A stretch of 64,000 nt of DNA from Aphrocallistes beatrix (GCA_963281255.1 OY725490.1:5208001-5272000); one strand, 5' to 3'. Positions 1-11,455 are shown, counted from the stretch's first letter. Notes: generated by a model not told the origin, from the sequence alone. Program-made: numbers and translations.

Positions 1-98
1 AATTAATGTTTAGAACTCCTTTAAGGATCTAAAAATAATTAAAAAGGACTTCTGGCAAATTTTTGATAAAAAACAAAATGCCCATAGGAAAGGCCAAC
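1..98. mobile_element. Right end of a TTAA-1 family element, interrupted
   Basis: The sequence matches the last ~100 bases of the TTAA-1 elements that end at 35802, 46453 and 60702. Its last 7 bases (GGCCAAC, 92-98) are repeated at 3239-3245, after which the TTAA terminus follows (3247-3250). The snapback element 99-3238 therefore inserted just inside this end. No coding capacity is seen. Confidence 0.75.
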
Positions 99-638
99 CA
101 TGGCCTACTCTAATAATGCCTCACAGTAAAATAACCAAGGATGCGGTAATAGCCGAATGGATTAATACACGATTAGCCTAAAGTCGTCAACCATGTAGGA
201 TAGGCATTAAGAATGTATTACCAGTATATATAAACATGGCATCAAATAACATATATCCGTTGTCAAAATTTCGATTCGTCATCATATCATTGCGCAACAG
301 GTCATTTTAAGCACGATTTTGGCAATTTTCTAAGCTGTTTTAACCCTATTTCTAAATGATATTAAGGTGTGATTTTTGTGTAGAACCAAGATTATTACGA
401 GTTGATTCGAAAAATTTGGAATTTTTCAATGGAATGTTGCTACATTCCTGCGTTGCTATGGTAAAGCATTTTGGTCAGTTTGGGCCATATCCTGCAAACT
501 GTAAGAACTAGGTCTTCAAATTTGATTTTATTTGATAGGCAATTGGCTACTTCCTATTAGTTAATAATACAATTTAAACTTCTAAATTCACAGACTATAG
601 AGTTATGAGACAATTTAGTGTTTTGGTCACATTCTTAA

Positions 639-2707
639 GGCCACCCAGGGCCTAGAATTAATTTTGGTCATATTTCAATTTCATGATTAGGTTACTTCAC
701 TGAGTAGTCTAGGATCAATATTATGCAATCAATTTGCTCCTATATCATATTTCCACCTCTCTAGGGCTATGGTTCCAAATTACGTAATACTAAATTCCTA
801 TACCATCGATTTCGTAGTTATGCATGATCCACCAACTCATGTGTTAGTCAATTCATTGTTCTCAGGTGTTTATTATGCAATATATAGGCTAAGGAAACTT
901 GACTACTAGAATGGACTTTCATGCTCTAATATCTAAAAATATATTGACCTCATAATCTGATATCGAGGGCAAAATATCCTAAAATAGCAGAAATTTAATG
1001 GTTTCAATATGTATTGTGTTCAATAATAGAACTTTCACTATACTTCTAGTAGTCAAGGTTGCTTATTATATGAATAGTTTAATTGTTTAAATGCTAAGAT
1101 ATATCTCACTTACTTTTTCTGAAAAAAGCTACACAATGTAACAAACTGCATTATTTTTGAACATATTTTATCATTGTTTTTATCATACTCTCTATTATTA
1201 TTAATGGGGTTTTCAACTTAATTCAATTCACGATAATCTAAAGAATGAATTTGCTCATGATAAATGCAGAAACAATTCGGAGAGACTACGTACAGTCTAA
1301 ACAATTCCATTCAGGGAGATCTTGAACATCTTCAATATTTAGGCCGAGACATTTGACATGATACCAAAGATCGCAAATGTTACACAGGATCCAATCGATT
1401 ACTTCATCACAAAAGCCGATACCAAAACCAACTATGCAATCGTCCTGAGTACCACCGCAAATAGCGGAAGAGTCCGAGTAAATACGGGTGACCCTGATGA
1501 CTAGGAGGTTTTTGAATAGGAAGATGTCCGATTTCAAGTTGAACTGAATAGAGATGAGAATAGTTTGATTGACAGGTTTTCTGATGTTTTTCAATGAAAG
1601 TATCGTAATCTGCGGCTGAGGTCGAATTTGATTTCAGTTTATTCTCGTATATAGTGCAAATGTGGCATGAATTGTATCCAATCCCATACGAAATAACCTG
1701 AGCAGTGTCGACAGCTATTGCAGGGCAAAACACTAACGGCTAAAACCCCCGCCTGCCTTACCACTACGCATCTGGTAACACCCGTCGTAGGAGGCAACAA
1801 TGCGACGAACATGAGAAGCCGATGGGTCAACTGATTGTAATATGTGTAAACGATCTCTTAAACTATCCACGTATTCTGCAGCCAAAACAAAGACTTATGT
1901 GCTAAATTGAATGTTTTAGTGTCACAGGGAGGAGGCAAATTGAGGGAAGCATGATAAATAATGAGTCCTTGGTATCCTGGGAGGACCACTCATCGATAAT
2001 ATTTTGAGAATTATCAGGTTGAGAACTGATAGGAACGTTTAAAATATCGCAAATAGATTCTTCATCACTTGATGATACGAAATCTGGATCTAGAACGTTC
2101 TTCGATGCCATTGGTTCAGTGAAAGAGCAAATTCAGGATTACAAATTATGATATATGAATTGTTGTAACTGAAATATATTTCAAAATATTTATGAAATCT
2201 ACGGATATTTTAACATCGTTGGAATAACTTGAATAATCATTTATGTAGTAATATAATATTATTCAAATAAAAGGATGCTATTACATTCATATTTTGAAAT
2301 GGATATCATGTATTTCATACAAGTAATTGAATATTTTTTTATTAGTCAGTAATAATGTAAAGTCAAATTGTGAAAGAGACGGAAGCATTCTATTAGAGTC
2401 TCTAACTGAAAGTAAACTAACTACTGAGCAATTTAGAGCATTCAGTATAGAACAATCAACCAATACATCTTTACTATACTGAATCTAAAAATCACTGTGA
2501 GTAACCTTGTAAATATACAAATTTGGATAAATTCAGAAAAAAAATGAATTCGGCTGGTTATTAAAAATCGTCACATTGGAATAAATACAGAAATATTTTG
2601 AAAATATAATCAAGAGTTAGATTATACAAAGATAAAGAAATATAAATAAGGCATCAGAATGAATTTTGAAATTTTTGATTTTTTTCGAATCTTAGCCCAG
2701 GATGGCC
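639..2707. mobile_element. TTAA-target DNA transposon inserted in the centre of the snapback element
   Basis: The segment is flanked by TTAA on both sides (635-638, 2708-2711). Its ends are imperfect inverted repeats: GGCCACCCAGGGC on the left, GGCCATCCTGGGC read inward from the right. The sister snapback at 53760-54825 has the uninterrupted site (TTAA once, ~54295), which is direct evidence for insertion. TTAA targets are typical of the piggyBac and Kolobok superfamilies. The zinc-finger/PHD coding remnant inside fits Kolobok or Mutator-like better than piggyBac, but this is inference. Confidence 0.75.
1286..2111 (-). pseudogene. Degenerate transposase-like gene with Cys/His cluster and PHD finger
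   Basis: Three open stretches lie on the minus strand. The first (2111-1902) starts MASKNVLDPDF and is acidic and Ser/Asp-rich. The second (1733-1407) has a CHIC pair followed ~30 residues later by EKHQKTCQSN, which resembles the C-x2-C...H...C..N block of Mutator/Kolobok-like transposases. The third (1594-1286) ends in a PHD-like finger with CNICDLWYHVKCLG and a final WNCLDC. They are in different frames, and the expected DDE core is absent, so this looks like an internally deleted, broken gene. Domain reading is by eye; the PHD call is firmer than the transposase call. Confidence 0.5.
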
Positions 2708-3246
2708 TTAAAACAACCCATAACTCAAAACTCGTTGAATTTAGAAGTTCAAGTTGTATTTAACACCTAATAGGAAGTAGGCCATTGCCTATCAAACACG
2801 ATCGTATTTGAAGATCTAGCTACTACAGTTTGCACGAAATGGCCCAAACTGACCAAAATGCTTTACCATAGCAACGCAGGAATGTAACAACATTACATTG
2901 AAAAGTTCTAAATTTTTCAAATAAACTCGTACTAATCTTGGTTCTACACAAAAATCACACCTTAATACCGTTTAGAAATAGGGTTAAAACAGCTTAGAAA
3001 ATCGCTAAAATTGTCCTTAGAATGACCTGTTGCGCAATGATATGATGACTAATCGAAATTTTTCCAACGGATATATGTACTTTGATATCATGTTTATATA
3101 TGCTGGTAATACATTCTTAATGCCTATTCTGCATGGTTAACGATTTCAGGATAATCGTGTATTAATCCATTCGGCTATTACTTCATCCCTAGTCCATGAT
3201 TTTCAGTCTACTGTGAGGCATTATTAGAGTAGGCTATGGGCCAACC

Positions 3247-3565
3247 TTAATTTTCTTTTGGTCTTATGAGGTGGCAAATATGATAGACCATCTATGATGA
3301 TTCGATTTGGAAGCATTTGTTTCGTTGGCATGTCCTAAAATGTATTTTGAGTGGCCGGGGGTCTACCATTACGATATGCTAGCGAAAAACGGAAAAAACA
3401 GACTTTGAGACACTGTATCTCAAAAACTAGAAATGAGAATCAAAAGCGGTTTGGAAGCGTAAGTATTTCTAGAAGGAGATCCTTGCCAAGCTTAACATCT
3501 CTTATAGCACTCATTTCATCGTATGCTGTAGCAAATCGAATAGTTTTTACGGGGGGTAGCCTTAA
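3247..3565. repeat. TTAA-2 family fragment (right end)
   Basis: The stretch matches, in reverse orientation, the terminal ~300 bp of the TTAA-2 family (compare 36393-36650 and 51032-51350) and ends in GGTAGCCTTAA. The short open frame across 3351-3569 recurs in other copies and is a repeat shadow, not a gene. Confidence 0.7.
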
Positions 3566-4280
3566 TTAATTTTTTCACATGCATTTAAAACTTAAATGGG
3601 TCTACTCCTGAATATTAAAACACCTAAACTATGTGATACAAAAATCGGATTTCCGATTCGAAATCTGGCGCTTTTCATTCGAATTAGTTCTAGCAGAATA
3701 TTTCTAATCAATTATTCGTTCCCAACGTATTCAAATTATCAACAAGTGCCATTCGTGCCACATATGTCCATTTAAACGATTATACATAATGATGATGAAT
3801 TACAACTGGTAACAAAGGTTGATAATTTTACTTTTGGGTTGAGCATTTTTTAGAAATCACTAATCCGAATATGTAGATTACGAATCTTAAAAAAAAAAAA
3901 AAAAGAGTCTTAGTATATCTTAGTATTTGACTACATCTCCCTTCATAAAAGATCCAATTTAGTACTATTTGTATCGGAAATAATGTAATATACAAATACT
4001 TTTGTCAGGTTAGTATATTTCTTGAGAAAATGAGAAAAGAAATATAAAATTTCTCACAAAATTTTGAACATTATCCCTAAACAGAGGGGAACGTGACTTT
4101 GTGCCCCGTCTTTGGCATCGCTACAACGTATATACGGTAGTAAATATCCCGTGGTCAATAATGCTATAGCAACTGCATTTGATCCACAGATAGGTCATTA
4201 GTATTTATTATATTCGACATAATATATTTTGTATTTTGCACTAATAAGCCTCCCAAATGCCCTTCTCGGATATATATATA
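3566..4280. other. Unannotated AT-rich stretch
   Basis: No reading frame with recognisable domains, no terminal repeats and no RNA gene are visible. It contains a run of A at ~3889-3904 and a TA-rich tract at 4269-4281. Confidence 0.5.
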
Positions 4281-4462
4281 TAGTCGACCCCGCTTAATAG
4301 GGTCAGATCGGTGAAAGGACATTTTGCCCTGGTTAAGCTGAGAACCAAACTAAAAGAAAATATTTTGCTTTAGCTTCTATGTGTGAGAGCTATTCCGGTC
4401 CTACCAAAGTGGCCCGATTATGCGGTTAAGTAAACAGTGACCCTATTAAGCAGAGTCAACTG
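4281..4462. mobile_element. pogo/Tigger-type MITE
   Basis: A 182-bp element with ends TAGTCGACCCCGCTTAATAG and, inverted, CAGTTGACTCTGCTTAATAG, inserted at TA. The same terminal logic is seen at 17174-17895. Confidence 0.7.
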
Positions 4463-4465
4463 TAT

Positions 4466-4860
4466 AAACAAGCGCGCTTTGCTTGCTTGTGCTTGGCGGC
4501 TGGTGGACACTTTATACCCGCCGGAAGCACCCTTTGTGCGCCTAGGCTCACATTGATTAATTATATGGTAGAAATCACTAAATACGTCCTTCTTATTGTT
4601 AAAATAGATATCACTCGAAAAATTACCAAATTTGTCAATTTTTAAATTTTTGATGCATAATGATGATGTCATGAGAGTGACGAGTCATCATTTTTTAATG
4701 AGAATTGTCTCGTTTTTGGGATACATTAATATACACATTAATTAAAATTTCAGCCTTCTATTACTGAAAATGGCTGAGTTATAGTCATTTATCAAGAGGT
4801 TCAAGTTGAGGAGATATGAAAATTGGCATGCAGGTGTCAATTATATGACTACGATTAAGA
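4466..4860 (+). repeat. CRE/AP-1 hairpin-head repeat, copy 1 (divergent)
   Basis: It begins with a GC-rich head (CAAGCGCGC...), then a hairpin-forming GGACAC segment, an AT-rich body, and then GTGACGAGTCATCA. This is the most diverged copy: its distal half departs from the others. The family is described at 30222-30745. Confidence 0.6.
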
Positions 4861-5199
4861 TCTAAGCGAAATTTTCGCATTTCTAGAAAAAAAATGGAAT
4901 AATTATTTTTCACACCTTTCTATACAATATATATGCCTACTCTATCAAAAAAGAAATCATTGTACGACCTACAATAGATTGCCTTTGGTATTAATACTTC
5001 AAAGCCACAACTAATGTTTGATATCTTAAATGCATCATATAGCAATAAAAAAGATTATATGCATATTTTCACAACTTTATATATATATTTTCACAACATT
5101 TGACGAATTTTGAAAAAATATGCTATAGACTAGCTTCCAACGGGTGACATGTTGTTTTTAGGGGTATATATATCGAATATCATATTTTAAGGTATGTTT

Positions 5200-5655
5200 C
5201 ATGGTAACTTGACACACACCATGGATATTCAGTATCTATGGTAACTTGACATGCTACTAGTCCATAGTTGCATTATGAATATACCCTAGTCTACTATCGT
5301 AACTTGACACACATTATGAATATATGCAGTCTACCATCGTAACTTGACACGCATTAGGAATATACGCTAGTCTACCATCGTAACTTGACACGCATTATGA
5401 ATATATACAGTCAGGGTCGGTTATTGTGAACCACCAGGGGACCAAAAAATATGTTCATAATAGAGATACGTACTTCATATTAAGCGAACTTGAATCAATA
5501 AAAATCCAATCTAAAAAATGAAATTGGGACCAGGAGGTTAGTTCATAAATAAACGAATGATCATATTAAGCGGGTTCATAATAAACGACTCTGACTGTAC
5601 GCTTGTCTACCATCGTAACTTGACACGCATTATTAATATACGCTAGTCTGTAAAA
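5200..5655. repeat. Tandem repeats of the Ginger terminal motif
   Basis: About six copies of a ~47-bp unit built around ATCGTAACTTGACACGCATT follow the left terminus, split by the MITE at 5408-5597. The unit derives from the terminal inverted repeat itself. The right terminus holds only two copies. Confidence 0.75.
5408..5597. mobile_element. pogo-type MITE, 190 bp
   Basis: Ends are CAGTCAGGGTCGGTTATT and, inverted, CAGTCAGAGTCGTTTATT. The element is flanked by TA on both sides (5406-5407, 5598-5599) and interrupts the tandem array. It is non-coding. Confidence 0.75.
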
Positions 5656-5756
5656 TTTGATAAATAGAATTTCGTTAATTCAATCAGTCAAAACCCTCAC
5701 TAATTCGGATGAACACCCTATCTTCACAATCGGAACCACCTATAATTAGTTACAAG

Positions 5757-7319
5757 CACAGGTGTAAATTCTTTACGAAAAAAATGAAAAAATTATCAAA
5801 GCAAAAGAGTGAGTGCACTGGCTAAGACAATGTTCTATACGTAAGAAACCGCGAATTATTACCCTCTGTGACGTCAAGAAAAAAAATTATTTTCAAATCT
5901 ATTTTCTGACATATATTCTTCGTATACAGTAATACAGCTAAGCCAAAAAAGGTTAATTCATACTCAAACATTGTGTTTTTAAGTTTATTTTATCGCTATT
6001 CTTTACTTCATCAATTTCTGGTAAGATTTATCAAATCTAACTAACCATTCCAGAGATAAGCCTTGTTATTTATGGATGTCGGACATTTTTGAACTCCCCC
6101 CTCTCAATTTTTTGAAATTCCAAATATCACAAGATTGGTTACCATAAATCCTATTAAATGTTTTTCTATCGAATATACATGTAGCAAGTCATGTATGAAT
6201 TTAATAGTACATTTTACTAGTTGAGAATAGTATCTGAGCGTCATGACCCCTTTTCCATAAATAGTGATATTGCACATAACTATTAATATGTTAATATTTG
6301 AAATCCACTTAGCTCTAAACTCGATACTAGTTAGACAACTTGTATGGGAAATTATTGAGTGCAGATGCTATTTACATTAATCGATGGTTGCAATAGACAC
6401 TTCGTAAAACCACAATTTTCTATAGAATTATTTTATGTCAACATGCTCAAATGATCATGAATAGAATTGACAATTCATCCATTTGCATATAAACTCTTTC
6501 ATAAATTTCCATATATAAATTTGTTTAGTATTTTGGAATTCCTCCTTGAAGTTAACTGTTCAAAAAATAATTTCAATATGGCCATACCAAATGAGGTATC
6601 AGATTCTTATGATAATTACCATCTTGATAATCTTTATCGAGTTTGTCGGTTATGCTATAAACGACTTACTTCTAAGGCTCTGCCCAGGGAATCGCTTCGG
6701 CAGCCACCTTCACAATTGATATCCAAAAGAGCTCAGGAATATTATCAAATAAACTTTACATCAGAGATAGCTGATCTGTGCAAACCAAAAGTTCTTTGTA
6801 GCATTTGTCGGGCTCGATTATCCAACCTTGAAACGGGCAAATTAACTATCGAGAAATGGGAAAAATATCGTCCAAATGTTGAATTTCTTCCAAGAGTTGT
6901 AGATAATCTATGTATCACTCGAAGTACTTTAGGGTGTAACTCAGAAAATCGATGTCAGATTTGCCAGATCAACGCATCTTCTCTCAGTAATTTCATGGTC
7001 AAGTATAAAGATCAAGCCCCTAGACCTGGTGGACCTTTAGAACAGTCACCATGTAAACCCATGTGTAGCAAATGTGGGAGATATATGGAAAATCTTTCAG
7101 AGAAATTTTGTAAGAGCACTATGTTACATCCCCAAAAGTCTTCAAAAGCAGGTGCACTTTTTGCGGAGAGAGTAGAAGCTCGAGGTTTCACAAGTTCAAT
7201 TGCAGCAAAACATATTAAAGAAATGATGGAAGATCTCTACAATAAAAGTATTAGCCAGTGCACTCACTCTTTTGCTTTGATAATTTTTTCATTTTTTTCG
7301 TAAAGAATTTACACCTGTG
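5757..7319 (+). mobile_element. 1.56-kb element with 70-bp TIRs carrying a RAG1-N-like gene
   Basis: The first ~70 bases (5757-5826) are an almost exact inverted copy of the last ~70 (7250-7319). The ends read CACAGGTGTAAATTC inward. Both sides are flanked by CAAG (5753-5756 and 7320-7323), a likely 4-bp target duplication. The only ORF is the zinc-rich protein at 6578-7303, whose last ~18 codons lie inside the right TIR. No catalytic transposase gene is present, so the element is non-autonomous or a deletion derivative. It sits inside the Ginger element, downstream of and convergent with its OTU exon. Confidence 0.75.
6578..7303 (+). CDS. Cys-rich zinc-binding protein, RAG1 N-terminal-like (N-RAG-TP type)
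   Basis: A 241-codon frame is open throughout. An upstream in-frame ATG at 6467 exists, but the Met at 6578 follows an A-rich leader and starts the conserved-looking part. Cysteine pairs are C23-x2-C26, C74-x2-C77, C126-x2-C129 and C163-x2-C166. The spacing C-x2-C, ~47 residues with a K-P before the next C-x2-C, then ~48 residues to the third pair recalls the zinc-binding N-terminal region of RAG1 and the invertebrate N-RAG-TP transposon proteins; this is pattern recognition, not an alignment. The protein would bind DNA or a partner through zinc; no catalytic motif is seen. The C-terminus runs into the element's TIR and ends hydrophobic (ALIIFSFFS), which may be an artefact if a donor at ~7248 is used. 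Confidence 0.5.
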   Translation: MAIPNEVSDSYDNYHLDNLYRVCRLCYKRLTSKALPRESLRQPPSQLISKRAQEYYQINFTSEIADLCKPKVLCSICRARLSNLETGKLTIEKWEKYRPNVEFLPRVVDNLCITRSTLGCNSENRCQICQINASSLSNFMVKYKDQAPRPGGPLEQSPCKPMCSKCGRYMENLSEKFCKSTMLHPQKSSKAGALFAERVEARGFTSSIAAKHIKEMMEDLYNKSISQCTHSFALIIFSFFS

Positions 7320-7323
7320 CAAG

Positions 7324-7962
7324 GACTTAAAAATGACAAAAATACTTCATATGGTAGATATTTCTATAAATCGGTTAAGAACAGGGGCGGATCAAGAAAT
7401 TTCAGGTGTTCACAGCTTTCTAGAGGAGTCTAGTCGTAAAAAGTTTAGTAAAGGATACTGAACTCATCGCCGTGATAGTTAGTATGTTAGAAATTTAGTT
7501 ATTATAATCATCATTAAACTTTGACACGCAGATTTTAAAGAAACAAGTTTTCAAAATTGACATCGTGAGTTTCAGTGATGAAATGAAACTAGTATCATGA
7601 TCAAAATGCACTGAACAATTTTCACATTGTTTAAGGGAGGTGTAAATTTCAAATACGTAACTAAAAATGATCAAGTCATCATTAAAAATGCAATCATCAA
7701 CAAAGTCCTGTTACATGATAACCAAGTATGTTATTAATCAAAAACCAAAACCTCTTAGAATGTACTACTGCTGATGATCAAAAAGAATAGATATTATAAC
7801 AATTTGTTACAATTAATAAATTAATTAAGCAACCCCGGTTTTGTGAAATTATTTTTCTAAATTCTAACTGGAATATATTGTTGAATTTGATAATGGCATA
7901 ACTAATAGTAGATAAGTCATACTAAGAAAATATGAGGGTATTGAAAGGGCGGTTCCATTAGA
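7324..7962. other. Ginger internal non-coding stretch
   Basis: It lies between the right TIR of the guest element and the OTU exon's stop codon. No domain-bearing frame or repeat is seen. It probably contains the 3' untranslated region of the minus-strand gene. Confidence 0.4.
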
Positions 7963-8676
7963 TTAGATCAGGTAGACGTCGCTAGGATTGTCTAGCGTAA
8001 AGGATTCATATTCTGAGTTGATTAGGCGAATGACTGGTTCGTAATGAGTGTGGTGTATATTGGATATATAGAGGCAGACACTTTGGGGATATTTGATATG
8101 ATCTAAACATCCTGAATATCTGTTCCAGATGGTTCGCGTCCTGAGCTTGTTGGCATCGTACTGTTCAGTGGAGATGAAAATATCAGAAGTCAGCATACAG
8201 GATACGGCTAGCACTTCGACATCCGTTGCCCAAATTCCATCTTCAGTCATAGCTGACTTCTTTAAGTAGGAAACCGGAGACGTATCCATACTAATAGTCT
8301 TGAGATAGCGGTTGATAATCGGTTTTCCTCGAGTCACCATGAATCTACAGACTTCTGCCCTAAGTTTAGTATAATGCTTTTTACTGTCTGATATCATCTT
8401 AAATATACACCGAAAAAAACTATTCCCATCCATCCCAATCTTCTCCGTCTGCCATGGAATTAATTTAGAGAGAAGAGATCCAGTAAGTGTAGGTTGTTGA
8501 TCAAAGGTCACAATAAAATCAATTCCAAGTTCTACACATTTCTCTTTTTGCCATTGTTTGGTTATCGCCTGAAACAAAGGCCCAGTGTTGGATAGAGCTG
8601 GTAACTTGAAAGGAAAATTTTCATCGCCGGATGCAAATTTCCTGATAAGCAATTCTGTTTCCAAGTGTTCGCAGAC
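7963..8676 (-). CDS. Terminal exon of the Ginger gene: OTU-like cysteine protease domain
   Basis: An uninterrupted frame ends at 7963. It follows an acceptor-like AG at ~8677, just upstream of VCEHLETELL. Numbered from its first Met (8664), the OTU signature is at residues 77-85 (GMDGNSFFR), followed by a helix with LRAEVCRFM, then IWATDVEVLA at 144-153 and the His-containing block IHHTHYEPV at 203-211. OTU proteases cleave ubiquitin chains using Asp/Cys/His; here D79 and H207 are kept but the Cys position is Ser (S82). It may be an inactive, ubiquitin-binding or decaying domain. Unlike the integrase exons, this one has no frameshift over 230 residues. Confidence 0.7.
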   Translation of the reverse strand, partial: VCEHLETELLIRKFASGDENFPFKLPALSNTGPLFQAITKQWQKEKCVELGIDFIVTFDQQPTLTGSLLSKLIPWQTEKIGMDGNSFFRCIFKMISDSKKHYTKLRAEVCRFMVTRGKPIINRYLKTISMDTSPVSYLKKSAMTEDGIWATDVEVLAVSCMLTSDIFISTEQYDANKLRTRTIWNRYSGCLDHIKYPQSVCLYISNIHHTHYEPVIRLINSEYESFTLDNPSDVYLI

Positions 8677-9895
8677 CTAAAAGTTTAAAAAAAAAAATTA
8701 AAATGTATTTTTAATATCTGCATTTTTGTAATAATTAATTAAGAAATAGTACATTCACTTACTACTGGGTATAAGGCCTTGTGAGCATATCCAATGCAGT
8801 GTCTAGTCTGGACAGTACGGTTTTCATCACGTTCAGAATAAGCTTCTCGTTTCCACAGTTGGAGGATATCCATTACCTCTTCTCTCTACAAACCATATGA
8901 TAATACAATTCAAACTTGTAACTACAAATGTCGTATACGTAGTTTCAAATACATATTACACATATGTAGGTTTGACAAACCATATCGAAAGGAGCAACAT
9001 CTTTGAGAACAGAGAATAGGATGGCAACTGTAGGACACATCTGTTTCTTCATGGTGTTGTGAAGAATTTCATGTAAGGGCGAAATGAACAAGTTTTCCTT
9101 TACTTTTCTGATAATATCTTCCTTTAAGTAGAATATAAGTGTGGATTATAAATTAATAAATGAATGAATTGTTAACAGATTCTTAGGGAATTATTAATCA
9201 TGTAGGCGTATTCAAAACTTACTTTCAGAAAGTTCAATTCATCCAATATTGATTCTCGCGAAATTCCATATATGAACTGTCCAGAATCTTCAGATGCAAT
9301 CATAATCTAAATTGTAATTAATTAATTCCAATTCAATTCAATTCAATATTTAAAATATTTAATAAGAATTACCTTTGATCTCTTAGAATTGCTAAGGGAT
9401 TGTAAATCTGTGTCCCCCCCTTTTTGCCAGTTTTGAAATTTTTAGATTGAATTAGGTGTGACTACAAGGATAGAATTAAGATATTTATAACTGTAAATAT
9501 GTAAGATATTTGACATTGTTCAATATAATACCTGTTCTTGTTCCCGTTGTACATACTTTTTAGCAAGATGAATAGGATACGAAATACCACCCAATGCTGT
9601 TTTATTCCTTTGAACTTGTAAATTACTCTTCGTCACTGAATTAACTTGGAAAGGACCAAGATATTTGGATTGCGTTTTAGTGTTGGAAGTTTTTTGTCTT
9701 TTCTGATGTTCCGCACTAAAAACATGTCTCCATCTTGAAAGTCCGCTCTAAATAACTAAGGTCTGAACAAATAAATTAATATAGAACTCAACTGTCTCAT
9801 AAATAGATTCATATTTTTTTGTTTCTAAATCGGTTTATCATAAGATCCAATAAATAGTTATAAAAAATATTAATATTATACGAAAAATAGATATA

Positions 9896-10302
9896 CAGTA
9901 CACCCTCGGTTATCCGAACACCTCCGTTTGTTATCTCAAAGATTGGTGTTCGGATAAGTGAAATCGTTCGGAGAAGCGAAATACGTATTTTACGCTCTTA
10001 AATGCACATGTACCAACTTAGATGTTATTAAAGAACGTATTATGATTTGAATACTACTTACACGCATGTATAGCCAAACAAATTGACAATGCTACGCACA
10101 TCATTTCAGTTATCTGAACACATTATTTCAGTTATCTGAACAATTATTTCATTTATCCGAACACATCATTTCAGTTATCCGGACACATTATTTTCACAAA
10201 TTCGATTGAAAAAGTATTTGATAAAATGAGTGGTACTCGAACACACTGTTCGGATAATCGAGGTGTCGGATAATCGAGGTTCGGATAATCGAGGGTCTAC
10301 TG
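9896..10302. mobile_element. pogo/Tigger MITE inside an intron of the Ginger gene
   Basis: A 407-bp element with ends CAGTACACCCTCGGTTATCC and, inverted, CAGTAGACCCTCGATTATCC, flanked by TA on both sides. Its interior repeats short TTATCTGAACA-like units derived from the termini. It is non-coding and lies between the exon ending at 10316 and the GPF exon. Confidence 0.8.
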
Positions 10303-10879
10303 TAGCATTACCTACCTGTTTCCTTCCACTTTCTTATCATAAATACGTTTTTGTCTGACTTGTTCAACTTTGATGTTCAATCGAGCCTCTGATTCATTCT
10401 GCTGTCGAATAAAATGCATCTCGTCGCCAATATCATCTACATTTCCCTCATCATTGACAAACGGATCATCGATATAATCACTATAGATTGAATCGTCATC
10501 TGCAGATTGGTTTTCGTCTGGATAGGTGCTATAGTCTTTACTCAGTTTGAGTAAAGGAATGGAATTGCACCGAAAGCTGAGTATTTCTTTGCTCTCTTTA
10601 TTTTTGTATCAGCAGCGATTTCTGCGAAAGGTAGTTTAATGACCCAAGATCCATCAGAAGTTTTCCTCAGCTTCTCAATTTTCCTATGAAATGAAAATCG
10701 CTTAATTGACTGTAGCCATAATATATCTACCTACACTAGAATAATTACAAATAGTTCAAACCTCTTCAAAATTTTGGTATGTGCCTCAACAAGACTATTG
10801 CTTTGGGGATAATAGGCAGTGGTACGTCTGTCATCAACCTCTAGCTGTTTATGTAGATCTTTGAACTCCTGTTAAAATA

Positions 10880-11455
10880 TAGTATTAATTGATGACGTAA
10901 ATATTTTGAAGAAAACAACATTGGCATAATTAATACAATTTCTGATTATATATAGTGGACATTCGATAATCGGGGCGCCTGTCACATGCCATAAAGTATG
11001 TAGACTAATTAATATATTAGTATTTAACCGAATAATAATATTTCACATTTTTAAAGAATATTTTTACACTTTCCTCCCAAATAATTTCGCATTGCTTTAA
11101 AAATTAGGAATATTAGAAAGTGGTGACTTAGAATGATCGTACTAGAACATCACAATTTCTCAACCAATAATTATTTCAACAGTTCAGCTTGTGTGTTCTT
11201 GCATAAGATGTGACAATAACAGAGTCTATAAAATTGCGGTAAATAGAAGCACTATATCCACTCTTAGTTGTACAAGTAATTGTCAGGTGAGATGATGAAA
11301 ACAAATAACTGATGAACAATAGGAGAGAGAAGCCGTAGCAATGATTATTGTGTAACGCAAGTTGACTTGAATAAAGAATAAACAGAATTCCAATAGCAAG
11401 CAGGAATTTTCATTTAAATAAAATGTGTAGAATTGAATGACAAACCTTGCTTGTA
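10880..11455. other. Intron-like stretch of the Ginger gene
   Basis: It separates the second-Asp portion of the integrase core from the exon with the catalytic Glu (acceptor ACAG at ~10869). It is AT-rich without other recognisable features. Short open frames here have no motif. Confidence 0.4.

Larger units (their letters stand above)
99..3238. mobile_element. Snapback (long-TIR) DNA element with an internal guest element
   Basis: The two ends are inverted copies of each other over ~530 bp (99-634 against 2712-3238), starting CATRGCCTACTC. The flanks carry a 7-bp duplication, GGCCAAC. A second copy without the middle 2.07 kb lies at 53760-54825. The element has no gene of its own, so it is a non-autonomous foldback-like repeat. 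Confidence 0.8.

Noticed and set aside
5757..5790. TIR start CACAGGTG resembles the RAG recombination signal heptamer CACAGTG, with an A-rich stretch further in.
   Set aside because: It differs by an inserted G, the spacing to any nonamer-like sequence is neither 12 nor 23, and the A-rich stretch is unremarkable in this AT-rich DNA.
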